Assembly: GCA_033439265.1 (NCBI GenBank)
Contig: JAVTVX010000031.1
Span: forward strand, 14,979,001-15,043,000
From: Dillenia suffruticosa
Taxonomy: Eukaryota; Streptophyta; Magnoliopsida; Dilleniales; Dilleniaceae
Length of the DNA stretch: 64,000 nt
Direction: 5' to 3'
Position 1 is the stretch's first letter. Each line of letters opens with the position of its first letter. Below are positions 43,338-56,329 of this stretch, in pieces. The position numbers and the translations under genes were made by a program. The notes beneath the pieces were generated by a model. It was not told where the DNA came from. It worked only from the letters and a program-made list of their open reading frames with translations, and did no database searches.

Positions 43338-46300
43338 ATATGCATATATGACTGATTGTAGTTCTTCCCCACATAATCGTATTGTTCCATTTCATAGACA
43401 AGAATACCTTGTAAAGCTAGCAAAGTTGAGAATCTGTCGTGTTAGCTAGTTGTCAAGTTTGCCATCAGGTGAAAAGATCACTTTTGCTGTCTTTTTTTGA
43501 ACCAATGATTGATAAGCTCCCTATATTAAAAAGGAAAAAACAATTTACCCAAGGAGGTGAAAAGCATCCTAGTAAAACAATTGAAGGGGAACCGTCACCT
43601 CTATATTCATAGCTCACTTATTACTGAATGATGGAAGCACAAATCTTCGTCGTTACAAAGTTTTATTTTTCCAAAAGTTCTTACTTTTTTATCAACATTC
43701 AGAGCATTTGGAACAGATTTTCAGTTTAACCATTGCACATATGGGACAATGTAGTGTACCACTACCAAGTTAACTTATTAGCATGAAAAATATTTAAAAA
43801 GCACTTCCAATTGCACTTTCCCAGCATGTTGCACTATTAACATCAATGGATCAAGTGAATAACTGCATTGTTGTTGTTTCACCGACATGTTGCAATTTGG
43901 AGCACATCTCATGATGATAGAACAAGTCTAGCATTCCACTAAGATGTTACACAGAGGCAATATTCTTCCCATAATTCAGGACAATTAGGGTCAAGAAAAT
44001 TGTGTAAGATGAAACAAGCATTATACCTGAATTATATCATCTATAGAAACAGAAGAGGCATGCTGGGAGTCCTTTTACCTGCAAAAGTCTGAAAGTCAAA
44101 GGTAATTTCTCCTTCGGGACTTGAAAGTCACGAACACCCTGTAAGCTGCTCCAGCAAGAAGAATCATCTTTCACAGACTCGGAGTATCTAGCACTCTCAA
44201 CCACTGAAGAACTATCTTCCAGAGGTGGCCCTGCATTTGAAGGTGTAAGAACATCACGACAAAGCAGTGGCAGTCAGATGGAAAATAGTTTCTTGCTTCT
44301 TTTTCCCTTTTTTAAAATCTTATAGCATTACATAATAAAAGCAAAGAAGATCATTTTCCCAGTTTCCATTTGCATGAAGATGTCCCTGATTATAAACTGT
44401 TAAAAGTTGTCACCTTAACCATAAAGATTGCCATGTATCTATTTTATCTTTAATCCTGTCACTCACCTTACAAACTCTGCTAGCACAGGTGCTTTTAAGA
44501 ATTTTTAAAACAAATTGAGAAAGAATTCAATGATCCATAGAAGCCAGGAGAGTTCATCCGAATAAAAGTGGCCAATTACTAGTAGTTTAAAATTTTGACA
44601 AATTGTCCACCTACTTTGATAGAGTCGGTCTCACAGTTTATAAATCAAATTGGTTGGGTCAAATGGTTATACATATGTTTTCATGGGTTCAACCATAAAG
44701 ATTGTCAAATATATAAAAAGGGCTCACCCGGTACACAAAATGCTCCCTGGCTTAGTGTAGGGGTAGGGGAAGGGTGGGCGTGCATTTTTTGCAAAAAGAC
44801 TGTTTCCACGCCTAAGATTGTCAAATATATAATTTGCTATACTTTTTACCCTCAAGTAACTCACCTTACACACTTTGCCGACACGGGTACTTTCAAGCCC
44901 TTTTTACACAAGAAAAATAATTCAAAGATCCACAGAAGCCGGGACTGCACATTCAAATACAAGTAGCCAGTTAGTAGTTGTTTGTTTACAAGCTTCACAA
45001 ATTTTCCACCAACTTTGATCGAGTCAGTCTACAAATCAAATGGGTCAAGTCAAATGGCATACATATGTTTTCATGGGCTCAATTCATTTGGAACCAGACT
45101 TAACTGATTCACCACCCTCTACCCTCTCCACAGTAATCGTTTCAAGGTCTAGCAGCTTGACTAATACATTTATTCTTCTGATTATGAACAGTTAAAACTG
45201 GAGTTAGTTTCACCAATATACAAGAAACAATGATGAATAAGAGACAACTCAAGATGCAAAATTGATATTGAACTTATTTATCCTTTTTTCCCCAGCAAAG
45301 GGAGGAGAACAAGATTTGAACTATGGACCTTTATAACAGTCAAGAGTTGCATACTATCCAGATGACTGTTTAGGCCAAAATAATAATAAATTTATGTCTA
45401 TACAAAAGCACTTCTGCAGCAAGAAGAATCAAGGGCAGGATATAATAGTATCTTTAAAGGCATGATCAATGAATTAAACTAGTCCATCCATTAGACATAA
45501 GATACGGAGGAATGTAAGAAGTGTAGTCATAGACACATAACACATAAGACATGCTACACTACGTGGCATGGACACAACAACAAAAAGTAACAAAAATTTT
45601 GCACAAACACACTTATTCTAAAACTGTCTACGCAATACAAGGAGGAATTTAGAAAACAATGAAAAACATAACATCACATGCTTAAATTTATGAAATAATT
45701 AAACGTGCGCCAATGTTGTGCTGTGCTATACCACTTTAAACCGTCATCTCACCATGTCTATCGTGTCATGCTCTATGACCTATATCCAATGTAGAAAGAA
45801 GCATATAGAATACAAAATGATACAAATTAACATTCATAAACAAGACCTGAGAGAATTTTACCTCATCCTTCGCAGCAGACACCCTCTTCTTGCGCAATTC
45901 ATCCCCTTCATTAATTTCATCAGTTCTACGCTTTTGTGGCGCTCTATTACCATCCCCCCTTTTGCATACTTAAAAAAAAATGATGCCCAGGAATCAATTC
46001 TATGACATCCCCATCACTAATCTCACATTTCTCTCTAGAACACAATTTTTTCCTTTCCACCCCAGAATTTATAATAACTGGGTTTGTTCCCTCCTACGAA
46101 AATTCAATTGATAATAACTTAAAAACACAAAGTAAATTTAGCAAAAACCTTGAAATTGAAAAATAAATACGAAATGAATATACCACAAGCAAATCAGCAG
46201 AGCCATTGAGTGTGGCAGTTATGGTTATATGTTTGCGGCTAAGTCTTTTGTCCAAGTGAGGAAGATTGTTGCGACCAACGAGACTGGGGCCTTCGGAAAT

Positions 46301-46477
46301 TGGGATTTTTGGAATTGATTCCTCTTCATCTAAATTGGGTTTTAGTGGGATCAAGAATCCAATCTTTGTTGCAAAACAGAAACAAAATGAATTGACATTA
46401 GAGAATCATTTGAAGTAATAAGAAAATTTGAAGGCGGAAAAATGTAAATGGAAATTTACCTGAGATGAGTTGGCCAT
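42418..46477 (-). pseudogene. FHA-type tyrosyl-DNA phosphodiesterase 1-like gene, 5' part, broken
   Basis: Exons on the minus strand: 46460-46477 (MANSSQ), 46184-46363, 45862-46093, 44027-44230 and a stub at 42418-42447. The first three build an FHA domain: GPSLVGRNNLP, LDKRLSRKHITI, EGTNPVVINSG, DGDVIELIPGHHF. The fourth has KLPLTFRLLQVKGLPA and later SVSIDDIIQ. The stub reads GDILIAVLSN, the order expected at the start of the Tdp1-like phosphodiesterase domain. Defects: two homopolymer frameshifts in exon 3 (T9 at 45972-45980, G6 at 45954-45959 in coding sense), a small frameshifting gap near 44070, and loss of everything after 42418 including both HKD catalytic motifs. At least one further exon is probably unlocated. 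Confidence 0.7.
43303..43334. repeat. GT dinucleotide microsatellite
   Basis: About 16 uninterrupted GT units inside an intron of the broken FHA gene. Confidence 0.9.
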
Positions 46478-48963
46478 TTGATGAGTTCTTCACAAGGGTT
46501 TTTCCTTAAACCCTTGAGTGTATTGTCGTCTTCTCCATTTTTTTCCCTTTTTTCCCCGTCTGCTTTTTTTTTTTTTTTTTTTTTTCGAAAAAAAAATATA
46601 CCTCTTATTGGCATCCGAGTGAAGTGCATCTCCTGAATATGGATCGGCCCGTGGAATGGCAGCCCAGCCCGTTAGCAGAAAATGGCTCAAGCTTTATCTA
46701 ACTTAATAAATTTTGATTAATTATTAATTAAACTATTAATATATTTTAATCAATTTAAATAAATATTTAATTAAAAATCAATTAAAAAAACTTAAATTTT
46801 GTGCAAAACTCATTTGATTTACAAATTATTATTATCATTCACAAAATCTTGTCTTTAAATTACCCTCAACCTTTTACAACTCATTTTGACTAAATTTATT
46901 TTAAATATTTTATAAATTTATAAAATTTATGAGATATTATTTTATATAAAATCAAATCAAATAATTTATAAGATATTCTTTAAATTTTTAAATTATTGTA
47001 TTTGTTATCACCGAGTTTTTACAAACTTTTTAATATTAAAATGATTTATAAAAGACATGCTGCAGCAATATTCTCTAAATAGTTAATTATTAACATAAAA
47101 TGATAACAATACGATAATAAAATATTAAATAAAGACAATTTACTTAATTTATAGGTCAAAATAAAATATTTTATAAGTTACATAAGAAAAAGCTCAGGCG
47201 AACTAAATTCTTTTGGATTGAATGATTAAAAGCATTCTACCCCATTAACTAGAGATCTCGAATTCAAACCCTAAAAATGGCGAAAAATGATTTGAGAGAG
47301 CCAACCTCTAAAAATAGATCGTATAATGTTCGAATCAGATTAGTCGGGTAAAATCCAGTGATGAAAAAAAAAAAAAGGAAAAGCTCATGAGAAACTAATT
47401 TTTTAAGAGATTATAAGATTTAAGTGTCTTATATTTAGATTTTATACCAAATAAATAAATTTCGTAAAATTTTTAAATATCTTATGAGATAACTACATTA
47501 GATATTACGTAAGTTACGAAACCAATTTACAAATAATTCTTTTATTTTATTTTTAAATATGTACTTAAATTTTGATTATGGTTAAAAATTTATTAAAAAT
47601 TTTAATTTAAATTTTATTTTATTTTTTAAATGGGGTAAACTTCGATATTCATATTCAGTCTCCTTGATCGATATTAAAAGTCTGAATGTATGCTCCAATT
47701 TGTGCAAATAATTTGATTTCTTCTTCTTTTTTTTTTTTTTTTTCTTTCCACTTTAATAAAAGTTTTTCAAAATTTTTAGCAATTCGTAACATCTTTCAAT
47801 GAACTTTTTTGGGTTCTAGTTCTCTATCATTCAAATTTTTTTTTCACCAAATTTGACTTTCAACAAAAAATTTTTACAAGACTTCTGTATTTAATCTCCA
47901 AATAACATGTTTGCATTTTCTCTCTTGTGGGTGCTTTGGCTTGAAAGAGAGAGAGAGAGAGAGACGTCTATCCCCAAGAGGATAGGCTTGTTGTCACATT
48001 CTTTTTCTTTTTTTTTTTTTTCCGATCCAATAATTCAGAATTCAAATCTAATAAAAAAAGAGAGATATCTTGTGTCTTACATGAGACCATGGACGAAATT
48101 TTGCCGCCGCTGACTCATTGATTTTTTATTTTAGATATTTTGGAAATAATTTATTAAAACAAAAAAGAAAATTATTTGTTTAAATGTTTTAAAGTAATTG
48201 ACTTACCTCCATATGTGGTGATAGAGAGTAGTAAGATTACTCCAAACAAGACCAGAGGTTATAATTACAAATAATTTGCGTACAAACTATTGGTTTGCAA
48301 ATCTCCACACAAAAAAAAGGAAGAAAGAAAGAAAAAAGAAAGAAATATAAGATAAACCTCTAAAGGCCAATAAAAAAAGGTTAATAATTCATACACCAAA
48401 TTGTTTCTCATGCTCTCCTCTCAACAATCAAAGAAAAGAATAGGGCTGGATGGGTTTGCTGGCCCCTTGTAACAGGGCATCCAAACCAATGGGATTTGGC
48501 TTGTGAAACCCATATAATCAAATGATCCTAATTCAAAAATTATATTTAAAAAAAAAAAAAAGAAGGTGAAAACAGTGATTTGGAACAAACCATATGATCA
48601 AACTGATCCCAATTAATTAGGAACAGTGTTTACCAAATAATACAATCAAAGTTCGTGGTTGGTGCTATGATCATGTTTCTGGCAAATGTTGCCAAATTCA
48701 TATGAATATAACCATAGGCATTGCTTAAGATGAGCCAAATGCAGCTCAATGCGGAAAATCTGGTTGCTCCATCCAGTGTAAAATGCTGACGATGGCAGTC
48801 ATGGTGACATGGCTTGTCCTCAAACTTGGGAAGGATCCAGAAATTTTTGTTAAGAGAATAATAAGGATACACCTATAGGCCGTAGGTAGAGTTTGGTTAC
48901 CCTGGACAAGAATGGGAAAAATGATGGGTGTACAATGCATGAGCCAAAATCAAAACGAAATTG
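46478..48963. other. Intergenic region and 3' UTR of the J-protein gene
   Basis: 46478-47200 holds the 5' side of the broken FHA gene and then AT-rich sequence. A SINE lies at 47207-47378 and GA and T runs lie near 47950 and 48010. About 48600-48963 is probably the 3' UTR of the minus-strand J-protein gene. No additional coding region is supported. Confidence 0.5.
47207..47378 (+). mobile_element. SINE with diverged target-site duplication
   Basis: A tRNA-like head (TTGGATTGAATGATTAAAAG, then GAGATCTCGAATTCAAACCC) is followed by a body with GAGAGAGCCAACCTCTAAAA and a tail of 13 A. Flanks AAAAGCTCAGGCGAACTAA (47188-47206) and AAAAGCTCATGAGAAACTAA (47379-47398) form a diverged duplication. It is the same body family as the elements at 6763 and 19475. 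Confidence 0.75.
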
Positions 48964-51900
48964 CTATCTTCTGCGTTTTGCTTCTTTGTACATCTCAGCC
49001 AGGTAACTTTCCAAATTAGCTTTCATCCATAAACGTCTCTGAACAAGACCATCCTTTTTCGTATCATCTGATAATCGAACAGCAAATGTAAGTACAAAAA
49101 TTATACCTAAATAACCAACTAAAAGCTTATGTGAGGCAAGTCCAGGATGTGCAATTTAGTTAATTGTAACTCATTCTCCTTTTTGAGGATCTTTAGCCTG
49201 TATAGTTCACTTATTTACAGAACTTGTTTAAGTTGTCCAAAAGCAGCTCATTGAAAAGCATGTGTAGGACGGGGATAAGTCCCACACAATTAGTTGCATC
49301 GATGGGAGGTTCTGGTTAGGAATATCTTCTTATTAAGTGAATATGTGATGCCAAGAATGTGGATTTACTCAAGGGCATCACTGCCTCAGCAAATCCATAA
49401 TAAGAATTAGGGTAATAAACTCACCAATATTGTTCCAAGTATCAGAAGGAATTCTAAGGGATCTCTGAGTCAGGTAAGAGGCATCTTCCCAGGTGTATGG
49501 AGCACCTTTTACACGATATCTCCAAAACCAACAGAATTGCCATAATAATAACTGCATTGATCGCAAAATGAAGCATTAATAACTTGAAATATGAGCAAAA
49601 TTCAGCAATTAAAAAATTTGGCAAGCAAAGATGAGCAGTAAGTTTCGCTCCACTTTCGAAACAGCTTAGAGATATCTTACTGGGATGGGTTATGATAACT
49701 TACCTTGCCAATGGTGTAAGGTAGAAGGATGAAACGGACTCCAAGTAGGCCCCATAAAGAAGGTTTTTCAGCTCCTTTGATCTGTAGATCAAGCTCTTTG
49801 CTGAGGTCTTCTTCTGTCTTCCTGCAAAAAATAAAAACCATCACCCAATGATTTTTGCAGTTTCAAAAAATCAGAACCGAAGCACGTTCAGTAACACTAT
49901 CAGTATCACGCTAATGAAGCAATAACCCAAGATAGTTCTTTTTATTTATTTATTTATTTAATAAATAAGGAAAAAGCCATACTTGTCCATTTGTTTGTTA
50001 CTCTTCCTCTTGTTGGTGACACCACCACTTCGTTCAAGTTCCAAAGCCCGAAGCCTATTTTTGTAAGCAGGGGTTTTCTTGACCATGTCTATTGCCTGCA
50101 ATAGAATAAATATTTTTCAACTGTACGTAGTTGCAGGAACAATCTTGGACCAGTTTTCCCTTTCTAATCATAAACACATGAGGTTTCTTGCAAGGTATCA
50201 GCAGCTAAGGCTGGCTGTAGCTCGCAGAAGTGGAATCACAGTTGAACCTCATGGATCATATGACAAACAGACCTCGCCATTGTCTTATTTCACCATAAGT
50301 AGCAAAAGAATGATTGAGATGGGATTCCCGAAAGTGTGGGCAAAACAAAAGGTAAAATTGAAGCACACGATTAAGTTACCAGTGCAATGTTTCATTACTA
50401 GGCTATGATACACCTCATAATTGAAGCAGATACAACAATACACAGATGGGTTCCCAAACGGTTACAGAAAACCGTGATTCACAAAGGAAATTTAAAGAAT
50501 AAGTTGATGGATTAAGTTTAGAAAACAAGTATTAAGCAAAATGTTCTCAATGATTTAAAGAGATAGTTAAAACAAAATTTAAAACCTAATAAAGAGACCA
50601 CATTACAGGATACCACCAAGATGAAGGATTAGTTGAGATTTAACCAAATGAAGAGGCTAAGCCAGCAACTTTTTACAGCGGGGGCAAAAGGACAGGATGG
50701 CAGGGGTTATAACTTTTTTCCCTTTTTTTGTTGGGGGGGGGGGGGGTGGGGGTGGCTCTAGACATTTGCTAGAGCATATTAGAGCTCAAGGCACAATATG
50801 AATGTAAGTTGTCCAGTACAGCATGCCAGTCGCCAAGAACAAATGATTAAAGATTATATAACGGTCATGTTGCCAGAATCCAACATGCCACTTGATCTGC
50901 ATGTCATACTTTATAACAAAGTCTCTCACTATAACAGTATGGCACAAGATTCAGATTAATGATTCCACAGATCAAAGAAACGAGTGATAATAATCCCATC
51001 CATGAGGATAATTGATACCTGGTTATATCTTGTCCACTGATTTAGATATTGAAATGCTGAAAGAACCAAAAGAAGGCCAACTAGGACAGCACGAGGGTCC
51101 TAAAATAGAAAATAAGAGTGTTCAACTAGGAATTAGGTGCAACACAATATTTCAACCAACAACCACCAGAAAAAAACAATAAAGAACAACAGTGACCAAG
51201 TAGAAGAAAAAGCTTTAAAAGTTTGGAAATCTTACAGTTTTGTGTCCATAATATGCCTGGTAATACCGAGCTGTATTGTAGAACACCTAATTTGAAGAGA
51301 CAAAGAAAAGTAATTACCTCCTTTACTTCATTGAGATAATTATACTGTTATGTCGATATTTCAAAATCAATAAGCCATCCACTATAGATTAAATGTGGCC
51401 ATGTCATGTTAATGTACTCATTGTACAGGCATATCCATTTACTTGTGTTTTTGCACTATGATTGCCTTTATCTCTACGGGTGTTTGTAGGCACAATGCCA
51501 TGTGAGCATGAATAGTTTAGTTACACACAGAGATAGAAACTGAGAGATGTTGATGCAAACCCACATGCAAATTTTTCAATTATTGACAAGGGAGAGTAAT
51601 CCATAAATTGGAGATGTTCTAATAGCACCCTTTGGAAAATATTAGACAGAGTTTTAAGCACTTAACAGAAAATACTTAAGTCATAAGTCATGCATTATAT
51701 TAGAGAAACGAAGAAGGCATTTGTTACAGACACACAAATAAATGAGCTTACTCGTAATTGATGAAACTAGACCAAAGGGCTAATGAAGCTTCAGTTAGTG
51801 ATTGTTGGCAAGAAAATTTGTTATCTGTGACTTTAAGCATTAAAGATGCAACTAAAGACAGATCATGGCAGTAAGGTGTCTTATCCAACGTTTAGTCAGC

Positions 51901-54421
51901 TCCACCTTATGATAAATAACACTGCAAAGGACTTTGCGTTTCAAATAATGGACACTAACTAAAGGCATATCAGCATCTGCTAAAAAGTTAGAAAAGTTAT
52001 GCACCTAAAATGGCAGTAAGTGGAGATGCAAATCCACCAGCCTCTACAAAAATCTAAAATAAACCCCATAGTTTACTGTGCAAGGACAATATTAGTTTTA
52101 GAAAAATTTGACTTCGTTTCAATTTATCTAATACTTTCAAGCCAAAGCCAGATCCGTCGTAACTGGTCACATGAATTATAACATGAGGAAAATACTAGTT
52201 TGACAAAATTTGACTTTCTTTCAACAATCATATAGATTTTGAAGAAGCCAGTGTACTGACTCTAAAGTTGACTATTTACACAATTTATTTGACATGTCAT
52301 GGTCACATTTGGAAACTCGGTGATTACATATTTATTGGGGGCATATTCACCACTCAAATAACCGGTGTTTTTCAACCCAACAAAAACCTTCACACAAAAT
52401 AATACTTTACTTTTTCCCAGCCAAACTTTTCCTGTCTACAAAAAGGCCCTCAACCATACATTATTCAAGTATTCTTCTTCTTCTGCATGGTTTAGGCACT
52501 TATCCTAAAACACCAAACCCCAAAAAGCATGAGCAGGTTAATTAGGTGTTTCCTAACATGCCCATAGGAAGTGGAATCATACCAAACAACCTGGTAGCAC
52601 AAATTTGTAAGCGAGGAACAAAATCAACTATGAACTCGATGATACCTCCTCAGGATGTGCAATGGCATAATCATACTGCTCCCGAGTTGCTTCATCCTTC
52701 AGAATCTGTGACAGTGGAAATAGTGCCATCCCTCAACATTAGCCAAGATTCAAAAAGAGAAGGAAAGTAATAATTCACACATGTCAAGTAATCCTTCAAA
52801 AGAAAAAGAAGTCTCACCACAATATTATACTGGGGAAAGACAAAAGCAACAGTATAATAGGTATTCATCAAGGAAGCGAGGAGAAATGAGGTGAAACATA
52901 TTTTCGGTTGTCATATTGATAATCTTTTAGGCTTCTGAACTAAAATGTGAAAAAATTTGTAGTTAATACACTGTCCATTTTCTTATGGGAGAGAGGATTT
53001 AGAGGGCCAAGGGGTTCTTTTCCAAATCAAATGTTCACTGCTTCTACATTTTATCAATTTTTTACCAGAGTATGTGAAACAACACTAGAAGGGCAGCATG
53101 ACAAAAGATAGCTCAAAATAACTGTATATGGGGGAAAGACCTTCCAGAATTTTTATTCAGGTTCTTTCCAACCAAAGGACAATGTTAATTTCTCTGCATG
53201 ATTGTGGTTGGTGGCATATGGTTCTTTCCAGGGGGATAACCTTTAAGATGTTCCAAGGGATCTCCCATTCATCTTTGAATTTCTTTCTTTGACATTGTCT
53301 GGAAGGCCAACTTATACTCTATCCTGTAACTTACCGTTTTGCTTCTTTTGATAGAATCATTATTTATTTTCTCATTTCAAAAGCAAAAAGTTAAGCTATC
53401 CTCAAAAGGCATTCCCCCAAGCTAGCAACGATGCAAATCTTAGTGTTTTGAGTAATATAATTCTTGCAACCATCAATATCATTTGCCCACAACGCTAGAT
53501 GGAAAAAACCTAACCCTAACGGATCAATCTATAATAATCATTTGCATCTATTGTATGCACACAAAAATGCCACAAATCCTTCTAAGAAACGCAATGATGA
53601 TCTCCTCATACACCTAGCAAGGCCTTTGCATGACAAAATTCTCCACATTCTGGGATACGCCAATATTTCCCATCACCAAAATAGTCCTGTTCAAAACTCT
53701 TTAACACTGCATGAACAGAACATCAAATGCCATTCTAAAATCAAAACTATTGATCAACTAAGGACTTGGTTGACCAACTGAAACTAAATCATTGCATATA
53801 CTAAGTCATGAATTTTTTACAGTGAAGAAAGCCACTGAATATGTAAATACACAAATTGACAAAACCATGCGATTGATTAAAATTTTTGCATCAATATCCA
53901 GCAATAATCCAAAAATTTATAGCTTAACTTTTCGTCCTAATTATCAATAAGGACCGAAAATTTAGCAGTTTTAAGAGTATATAACCAAGCAGGCAGCATT
54001 AAGCCGGTTCTCAAACATCGGTTTCTGGGAGATATGGAAGTGAAGTAGACATTGAACAGGACAAAGATTTGATAGAAGGCTTAACAAATTTAAGGAAGTA
54101 ACAAAACAGAGATAAGATCCAAAGTACCTCATAAGCATTTGCAATTTTGACAAACAATTTCTTTGATTCAGGATCGGGATTCTTATCTGGATGACTAAAA
54201 ATTAACAACCAACAATTATATACCCGAACAACAAAAATAAACGCAAAATTCAAACTAAAACCCTAATCAACAAAAGAAAAACATACTATTTCAATGAGAG
54301 CTTGTAGTATGCTTTCTTGATTTCCGAAGCATTCGCGCTCTGAGAAACCCTAAATTTCCACAACCAAAACAAGGAGAAATGAATAAAAACCATAAGAACA
54401 ATCAGATAAAATTTCAACTGT

Positions 54422-54452
<31 letters not shown>

Positions 54453-54569
54453 CCCTAGAAGATCGTAACAATCGTCGTCGCCGCAGTAAATGGAGATCGA
54501 AGGATGGATTAGAATGCAGAAAGTGAGAGCAGCGACGACCGCAGACCAGCGACTCGCCGGAGATGCCAT
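48964..54569 (-). CDS. ER-membrane J-domain co-chaperone (DNAJC25 / dnaJ 50 type)
   Basis: Ten exons join into 900 coding bases (299 residues): 54454-54569, 54287-54349, 54128-54194, 52646-52705, 51236-51286, 51019-51099, 49983-50095, 49704-49821, 49425-49551 and 48964-49067. All introns are GT-AG and the phases agree. Residues 1-27 form a signal peptide (VVAALTFCILIHPSIS). The J domain is about 33-98, with HPD at 61-63 and KKAYYKLSLKYHPDKNP. A membrane segment follows (AVLVGLLLVLSAFQYL, about 123-139), then a basic loop, then a second hydrophobic region in exons 8-9 (FILLPYTIGKLLLWQFCWFW). The C-terminus is a basic KEAKRRR. It should stimulate an Hsp70 (BiP) in the ER lumen. The gene appears intact; homology to animal DNAJC25 is from memory of the family. 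Confidence 0.93.
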
Positions 54570-56329
54570 TGTTGTTGGGAACCCCAAAAGGCCGTTCTTT
54601 TCCGCGTAAAATTGCGATAGCGAATGCCAGATGTTCTTCTTTCGTCAATGGCTCGGTGGCTGGCACAGTAGTGTCGGTTCGAGTCATATCCTTGGCAAAA
54701 ACAGACGTCGGGAATTTAACGCCTTCACGTGATTTAGTCATATTCATAGTCATATTCAGCATAATTATATCTTTACTAAAAAAATAAAATTACCAATTAC
54801 ACAAAATAATTTTCATTTTATTATTATTATGAAAACAAAAATAGAAAAATAGAAATGGATACAAAATTATATGAAAAAAAAAGATATTTTTGTAAAAAAT
54901 GACTTTTTATTATTATTATTTTATGTAAATATTAATTATTTTATAAAAATAATAAAATAATCATATTTTATAATAAAAATATAAATTATTTGATTAAAAA
55001 TAAAAATTATAATTAAATAAATAAATAATTTATTGAATTTGAGAAATATATAAATATAGAAAATATAAAAAATTTTATATAAATATTAATTAATAAATCA
55101 TATTGACACGTTTTAAAAATAAAAAATATTAATACTTAGAAGATTTCGTTCGTTCTTATTTTTATTATTATTGTTTTGTTATTATTATTATTATTGTTAG
55201 AGTGAAATTCCCAATTTCCACGGCACATGCCCATCATCCCTATAATCAATCATGGAATAGTCTAAAATTAAAATTTAGGTCAAAAATGGAGCGAGGTTGT
55301 GGTCCCATGCCCGTCTCCATTTTATTTTATTTTTTCAGAAACCATACTATAACTAATTTAATTCGAACGTTTACGAAATTTTTATTTAAGGGTTGATTTT
55401 TTCAACGTAAACCTTTTTTTAATTTCAAATTATGATTTTTTATTGTTGAATTTTTGCATAATTTTAACTAGTTTGAATTTAAAATATATATATATATATA
55501 TATATTCAGATTTATAATTTTTGTTATAAAAAAGAGTTTTAAATCAAAGTTCTAAATTTATAATTTTGACCAGCTTTCTTTCTGGTGCTTGTAAGTAGAA
55601 TCATGCTTCTCTAAGCCCCCAACTTAGTGAAATCCCTTTTTTCTAGACAATACACCTTTCTGGCACAATATTTCTCAAATCATTTCCCTTATTTTTCTCA
55701 TCTTTTATTAATGCTAAAATTTATGCTTTACAACTTCTAAAGCCATCCTTTTCCTTTACTATTAGTTAATTTAGTAAAAAAAAATACGAAATGATATAAT
55801 AAATAACGCTTAAATCAGAGTTTTGAATGGATTTAAGTTTTCTTATAAAATTTAATTATATTCGAACCAAAATTACATATCTTATATAAAATATGTTTTA
55901 ATTTATTTGCTTGGCTTTTTAAAAACATTTACTTTTCTTTGTTATAAGTTAATTTATTTTTTTTATTAAATAGTTTCCCGCCCACTCCAATGATCACGTG
56001 TAATTACAACTCTAACCGGACATATCGTCTCATCTTTGAAACCAAACTTAAAACTCTACACCGTGCAACATGTAGTATATTTCTCCTAGTTTATATATAA
56101 AAGAGATTTGAACAAAAAAATAAATGATATCAATTAAATTATAATTATTTTTATAATATGAAAAGATGACACTAGTTACTTTAATGCATCAACTATAAAA
56201 TTAACCTTTTTAGTATATTAGTTCTTTAATTTATTACAACAATAACAATCTAAATTTTAATCACAATAATTAAAATTGACCATTTGAAAGACAAATATGA
56301 AAAATATTAAAAAAAAAAACTAAATTTTG
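54570..56329. other. J-protein promoter region and AT-rich spacer
   Basis: 54570-54780 is the presumed 5' leader and promoter of the J-protein gene. After that the sequence is AT-rich with ATT microsatellites (54910-54925, 55160-55200). A minus-strand SINE 3' fragment is likely at about 55310-55440. No gene is seen. Confidence 0.5.

Noticed and set aside
44027..44083. GTAAAAGG in the FHA gene taken first as a splice donor at 44083
   Set aside because: Coding-like sequence continues (VKGLPA, then SVSIDDIIQ) to a better donor at 44027, so the exon was extended.
50079..50408. 109-residue plus-strand open frame
   Set aside because: It is antisense to exon 7 and an intron of the well-supported J-protein gene and has no recognisable motif.
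53464..53781. 105-residue plus-strand open frame
   Set aside because: It lies within the large third intron of the J-protein gene, with no conserved motif or splice context.
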